Of a stretch of 64,000 bases of DNA, positions 60,917 to 64,000 are shown one piece after another (positions within the stretch are counted from its first letter, which is position 1; each line of letters starts with the position of its first letter). The stretch comes from Methylosinus sp. H3A (lineage in GTDB: Bacteria > Pseudomonadota > Alphaproteobacteria > Rhizobiales > Beijerinckiaceae). A program made the position numbers and the translations under genes. The notes beneath the pieces are model-generated. The model did not search any database, was not told the DNA's origin, and saw only the letters and a list, made by a program, of their open reading frames with translations. The stretch spans positions 4,327,450 through 4,391,449 of the forward strand of contig NZ_JADNQW010000005.1 of the NCBI RefSeq assembly GCF_015709455.1, given 5' to 3'.

Positions 60917-61834
60917 ATGTGGGCGATCCACGCCGACGCCGGCCGCAAGATCATCGCCGGCGCCTTTCCTCTGCTGCAGCCGCAGAATTTCCTGAAGCCG
61001 AAAAAGAAGAAGCACGGCTCGCTCGAAGGCCCGCTCGCGCGGCTCGGCGCGCTCGAGGTGCGGCTCGCCTGCGGCAAGAAGGAAATCCGCAAGGCGCAGC
61101 GGCTGCGCTTCAAAGTCTTCTTCCGCAAGGGCGGCGCCACGCCGGACGCCAAAGCCGCGATCACGCGCCGCGACGCCGATCGCTTCGACAAATTCTGCGA
61201 TCATCTCATCGTGATCGATCACGAGGCGCGCAATCGCTTCGGCAAGATCAAGCCCAAGGTGGTCGGCGCCTATCGCCTGCTGCGCGACGACGTCGCGGAG
61301 AAAAAGGGCGGATTCTATTCGGCCGGCGAATATGACATTGCGCCGCTGCTCGCGCGCCACAGCGGCATGCGCTTTCTCGAGCTCGGCCGCTCTTGCGTGC
61401 TCGAGCAATATCGCGGCAAGCGCACGATCGAGCTCTTGTGGCGCGGCATACTCGCCTATGTGCGCCATCATCGCATCGACGCGATGATCGGCTGCGCGAG
61501 CCTCGAGGGCGCCAATCCGCTCGCCCATGCGGCGGCGCTGAGCTTTCTCGCGCATCATGCGCGCGCGCAAGACGACTGGCGCGTGAGCGCGCGGCGCGAA
61601 TTGCATGTGCCGATGGATATGCTCGCCGCGGAAGCCGTCGACACGCGCAAGGCGATGAGCGCGCTGCCGCCGCTGATCAAGGGCTATTTGCGCGCAGGCG
61701 CGAAATTCGGCGACGGCGCCGTCGTCGATCGCAAATTCAACACGACGGATGTTTTCGTCATCATGCGCGTCGCGGAGATCGACGCGCGCTATCTCGATTA
61801 TTTCGGTCCGTCGGAAGCGCGCCACGCGGCGTGA
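60917..61834 (+). CDS. olsB: L-ornithine N-alpha-acyltransferase OlsB
   Basis: A 305-residue GNAT-fold enzyme. The conserved region starts LEVRLACGKKEIRKAQRLRFKVFF, continues with DRFDKFCDHLIVID, VVGAYRLL, SAGEYDIAPLL, FLELGRSCV and ends with FNTTDVFVIM, the OlsB signature. It transfers a 3-hydroxyacyl group from acyl-ACP to ornithine to form lyso-ornithine lipid. olsA is not in the window. I chose ATG 60917; a longer frame from 60779 crosses the leader. It shows that the organism can make phosphorus-free lipids besides any sphingolipid. Confidence 0.88.
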   Translation: MWAIHADAGRKIIAGAFPLLQPQNFLKPKKKKHGSLEGPLARLGALEVRLACGKKEIRKAQRLRFKVFFRKGGATPDAKAAITRRDADRFDKFCDHLIVIDHEARNRFGKIKPKVVGAYRLLRDDVAEKKGGFYSAGEYDIAPLLARHSGMRFLELGRSCVLEQYRGKRTIELLWRGILAYVRHHRIDAMIGCASLEGANPLAHAAALSFLAHHARAQDDWRVSARRELHVPMDMLAAEAVDTRKAMSALPPLIKGYLRAGAKFGDGAVVDRKFNTTDVFVIMRVAEIDARYLDYFGPSEARHAA

Positions 61835-61850
61835 TATGGTTTCCGCATGA

Positions 61851-61882
61851 CCGTCATTGCTTCGCTTCGCTCGCAATGACGG
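61851..61882. repeat. Short REP-like palindrome
   Basis: CCGTCATTGC and GCAATGACGG flank TTCGCTTCGCTC. This CGTCATTGCGAGCGAAG-type repeat is widespread between genes in Proteobacteria. It lies in the gap between convergent olsB and the dioxygenase gene; there is no T run. Confidence 0.8.
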
Positions 61883-61933
61883 CCGGAAATTACGGCGCCC
61901 TTCCGTCGCAGTGACGCGCGATGCTCGCAGCGC

Positions 61934-62725
61934 TCAGCCGAAGGCGAAGCCGGAGATCGCCTTGCCGGCGATCGAATCGTGAAAGACACGGCGCCCGACA
62001 TCCGCGCCGGCGGCGCCGGCGACCACCATCAGCGGCAGAAGATGCTCCTCGCGCGGATGGCAATCGCGCGCGAAAGGCGCTTGCCTCCAGCGCTCGAGCA
62101 GAGCATCGCGCTCTTTCGCCTCGGGCTTCGTCGCCGCCTCCGTCAGCCAGGCGTCGAAGCCGGCGGCGGCGGTCTCCTCGCCGTCGAAGAATGCGCGAAT
62201 ATTGTGGAAGCTGTTGCCGCTGCCGAGAATGAGCACGCCCTCCTCGCGTAGCGGCGCCAGCGCCGCGCCGACGCCGATGTGAAAGGCGGGATCGAGATCC
62301 TGCCGCAGCGACAGGGTGACGATCGGGATCGTCGCGCCGGGATCGACGATCAGCATGGGCACGAAGACCCCATGGTCGAATCCGCGGGTCGGATCGAGCG
62401 CGGCGTCGACGCCCGCCGCCGCGAGCAGGCCGCGCGCCCGCTCGGCGAGCTCCGGCGCGCCGGGCGCGGGATAGCTCAGGCGATAGGCATGCGCCGGGAA
62501 GCCGTAATAATCGAAGATCATCGCGGGCGCCGGCGCCGAGCCCAATGTGATCCGCGGCTCCTCCCAATGGGCCGAGACGACGAGGATGGCGCGCGGCCGC
62601 TCCGGCAGATCGTCGAGCAGGCCGCCGAGATAGGCCTTCAGCCCATCGAAAGCGCGGGCCATGGGGCCGTCGAGCCAGAAGGACGGGCCGCCGCCATGGG
62701 AGAGGAATATCGTCGGTTGCCGCAT
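61934..62725 (-). CDS. DODA-type extradiol aromatic ring-opening dioxygenase family protein
   Basis: A 263-residue member of the LigB/DODA family (YgiD-like). Motifs include FLSHGGGPSFW, ILVVSAHWEEP and FDHGVFVPML, which carry the metal-binding His residues, and ILGSGNSFHN. In the family these are non-heme iron or zinc enzymes that open catechol-type rings. The native substrate is unknown. It is a single gene on this strand, converging with olsB and divergent from the small membrane protein gene. Confidence 0.9.
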   Translation of the reverse strand: MRQPTIFLSHGGGPSFWLDGPMARAFDGLKAYLGGLLDDLPERPRAILVVSAHWEEPRITLGSAPAPAMIFDYYGFPAHAYRLSYPAPGAPELAERARGLLAAAGVDAALDPTRGFDHGVFVPMLIVDPGATIPIVTLSLRQDLDPAFHIGVGAALAPLREEGVLILGSGNSFHNIRAFFDGEETAAAGFDAWLTEAATKPEAKERDALLERWRQAPFARDCHPREEHLLPLMVVAGAAGADVGRRVFHDSIAGKAISGFAFG

Positions 62726-62855
62726 GCGAGGCTCGCCGCTGAGAGGGGCGATCCGCAGATAAGCCGAGGCGCGGGCGGCCGCAATGCGGCGCCCGTCTTT
62801 TCGCCGCCGCCCGCGCCTTTATATGAACGCCGCGAGGCCTCCGGAGGATAAGACG

Positions 62856-63053
62856 ATGGATTCTCAGATCACCGGACTGAAAGTGTCGGCGGTCATTTTC
62901 GGGCTCATGGCGCTCGGCCAGGCGGGCCGGCTCGCGACGCAGCCGGACGTGCAGGTGAGCGGCATGGCTCTGCCGCTCTGGCCGAGCGCGGTGGCGCTCA
63001 TCGTGCTGCTCGGCTTGAGCCTGTGGCTGTGGCGGCTGGCCAAGCCACGGTGA
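62856..63053 (+). CDS. Small two-helix membrane protein
   Basis: A 65-residue protein with two hydrophobic segments (about residues 8-24 and 40-58) and a positively charged C-terminus (RLAKPR). No family is recognised. GGAGG at 62843-62847 lies 8 nt before the ATG, which supports translation. It ends 40 bp before the rpmI promoter and is divergent from the dioxygenase gene. Confidence 0.6.
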   Translation: MDSQITGLKVSAVIFGLMALGQAGRLATQPDVQVSGMALPLWPSAVALIVLLGLSLWLWRLAKPR

Positions 63054-63092
63054 CGGCGCCTTCGCGCGCGCCGACGCGCGCGGCCCACGGGC

Positions 63093-63121
63093 TTGCCAAC
63101 CCCCTGTCTTACCGCTTATAA
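63093..63121 (+). promoter_or_regulatory. Sigma-70 promoter of rpmI-rplT
   Basis: TTGCCA (63093-63098), a 17-bp spacer and TTATAA (63116-63121). The match and spacing are good and it lies 117 bp before rpmI, leaving a leader of about 110 nt that could hold the L20 autoregulatory site. Confidence 0.6.
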
Positions 63122-63237
63122 GCCGCGCTTCCGAACCGTCCGGCCAGTGATGGGCTGCCGTGGCGGTTCTTTTCGCTCGCGCGAATATGCGCCGGTTTCC
63201 CGGCGCGCAGAACAGGGCCCCGGCCCAGGAGAGCAAA

Positions 63238-63438
63238 ATGCCCAAGCTGAAGACCAAATCGGGCGCCAAAAAGCGCTTCAAGATCACCGGCACCGGCAAG
63301 GTGGTCTATGCCCAGAAGGGCAAGCGCCACGGCATGATCAAGCGCACCAATAAGCAGATCCGAAATCTGCGCGGGACGTCCGTCCTGTTCAAGACGGACG
63401 GCGACAACATCAAGAAGTATTTTCTGCCCAACGGCTGA
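63238..63438 (+). CDS. rpmI: 50S ribosomal protein L35
   Basis: A 66-residue basic ribosomal protein. The sequence [20 protein letters not shown] and [17 protein letters not shown] is typical of L35. AGGAGAG precedes the ATG at 63238; a frame start at 63160 is upstream of the promoter-derived leader and is not used. rplT follows 50 bp later, the usual order. infC is not directly upstream. Confidence 0.97.
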   Translation: MPKLKTKSGAKKRFKITGTGKVVYAQKGKRHGMIKRTNKQIRNLRGTSVLFKTDGDNIKKYFLPNG

Positions 63439-63488
63439 GCTTCTCGAGGCCCTGCCCCAAATTTCGGATTTCCTGAAAGGATCATGTC

Positions 63489-63854
63489 ATGGCTCGCGTC
63501 AAACGCGGCGTCACCTCGCACGCCAAGCACAAGAAAACCCTGGATGCCGCCAAAGGCTTCTACGGCCGCCGCAAGAATACGATCCGCGCCGCCAAGGCCG
63601 CGGTCGATCGCTCGATGCAATATGCGACGCGCGACCGCAAGGCCAAGAAGCGCGTCTTCCGCGCCCTGTGGATCCAGCGCATCAACGCCGCCGTCCGCGA
63701 ATTCGGCCTGACCTACAGCCGCTTCATCGACGGCCTCGCCAAGGCCGGCGTCACGGTGGACCGCAAAGTGCTCTCCGAGCTCTCCATCAGCCAGCCGGAG
63801 GCCTTCAAGGCCATCGTCGAAAAGGCCAAATCCGCCCTGCCGCAGACGGCCTGA
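63489..63854 (+). CDS. rplT: 50S ribosomal protein L20
   Basis: A 121-residue ribosomal protein that organises 23S rRNA early in assembly and in many bacteria represses its own operon. The sequence [37 protein letters not shown] and [18 protein letters not shown] is typical. GAAAGG lies upstream of the ATG. A terminator follows at 63861. Confidence 0.97.
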   Translation: MARVKRGVTSHAKHKKTLDAAKGFYGRRKNTIRAAKAAVDRSMQYATRDRKAKKRVFRALWIQRINAAVREFGLTYSRFIDGLAKAGVTVDRKVLSELSISQPEAFKAIVEKAKSALPQTA

Positions 63855-63860
63855 GGCCGA

Positions 63861-63895
63861 GCAGGGTTTCGGTTTTTCGATAAAACCTGCTTTTA
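63861..63895 (+). terminator. Terminator of rpmI-rplT
   Basis: GCAGGGTTT and AAAACCTGC form a stem of about 9 bp with one irregular position, a 13-nt loop and a following TTTT. It lies a few bases after the rplT stop. Confidence 0.7.
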
Positions 63896-63941
63896 GAAGC
63901 GCCGGCGCGATGCAGCGGCCCACCCGCGCGGATCAACGCGG

Positions 63942-64000
63942 ATGAAATGGTACGCCTGTCTGAACGCGCCGGCCCTCGACCGTTACGCCGAGCATTTGCG
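63942..64000 (+). CDS. Partial CDS, start of a hypothetical protein
   Basis: An open frame from ATG 63942 to the window edge (starts MKWYACLNAPALDRYAE). The MKWY-type start with aromatic residues resembles uncharacterised glycosyltransferase-like proteins of Hyphomicrobiales, but only 19 residues are visible. There is no clear ribosome binding site (GCGGATGAA is weak). Function cannot be assigned. Confidence 0.4.
   Translation, partial: MKWYACLNAPALDRYAEHL

Overview
The window is GC-rich chromosomal DNA of an alphaproteobacterium, most likely order Hyphomicrobiales (Rhizobiales). Pointers are the DUF4167, DUF2794 and DUF3572 families, a divK-pleD pair, an alpha-type LexA box (GTTC-N7-GTTC) before comM, a CtrA-like site before amiC, and short REP-like palindromes between genes. 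The overall feel is that of a type II methanotroph relative (Methylocystis/Methylosinus), but no methane or methanol oxidation gene is present, so the genus is only a guess. I see no insertion sequence, prophage, CRISPR array, rRNA or tRNA. Almost all of the window is ordinary chromosome with small accessory islands.

Layout. 0-6.5 kb: a partial gene, a DUF202 membrane protein, a Cys-containing exported protein, serine acetyltransferase, an M3 oligopeptidase, an aminotransferase and a first MNT/HEPN pair. 6.5-10.1 kb: an OmpR/EnvZ-type two-component system, divergent from a probable operon of a 46-aa exported peptide, a sterol-desaturase-family hydroxylase and a small Cys-rich protein. 10.1-18.3 kb: RNase E, then amiC and PBP1A (peptidoglycan), then a second MNT/HEPN pair with a shortened HEPN. 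18.3-19.7 kb: ccmAB. 19.9-24.1 kb: a four-gene cluster that reads as sphingolipid/ceramide synthesis and tailoring, including DEGS1-like and FA2H-like enzymes. 24.2-26.9 kb: two membrane histidine kinases.

26.9-33.7 kb: metallopeptidase, leuC, an Rsm22-type methyltransferase, a VOC protein, a HAD-like protein, rplS, a GlpE-like rhodanese, trpS and a GNAT. 33.7-38.6 kb: glcDEF with divergent glcG (glycolate oxidation). 38.7-40.9 kb: DUF3572, divK, pleD. 40.9-46.6 kb: a candidate small RNA, an exported Cys/His protein, a GST, clpB and a CBS-domain membrane protein. 46.6-52.2 kb: DUF4167, prmC, htpG, DUF2794. 52.2-58.6 kb: a Bax-inhibitor-1 protein, an exported protein with a predicted N-terminal His, MltB, comM and a hybrid kinase. 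58.7-64 kb: a Pro-rich OmpA-like protein, olsB (ornithine lipids), a DODA-type dioxygenase, a small membrane protein, rpmI-rplT and the start of another gene.

The most distinctive part is envelope lipid chemistry. One cluster holds an alpha-oxoamine synthase, a GNAT-fold acyltransferase candidate, a dihydroceramide-desaturase-like enzyme and a fatty-acid-2-hydroxylase-like enzyme. Elsewhere lie olsB and another fatty acid hydroxylase superfamily member. Together these suggest phosphorus-free membrane lipids (ceramides, ornithine lipids) with eukaryote-like tailoring.
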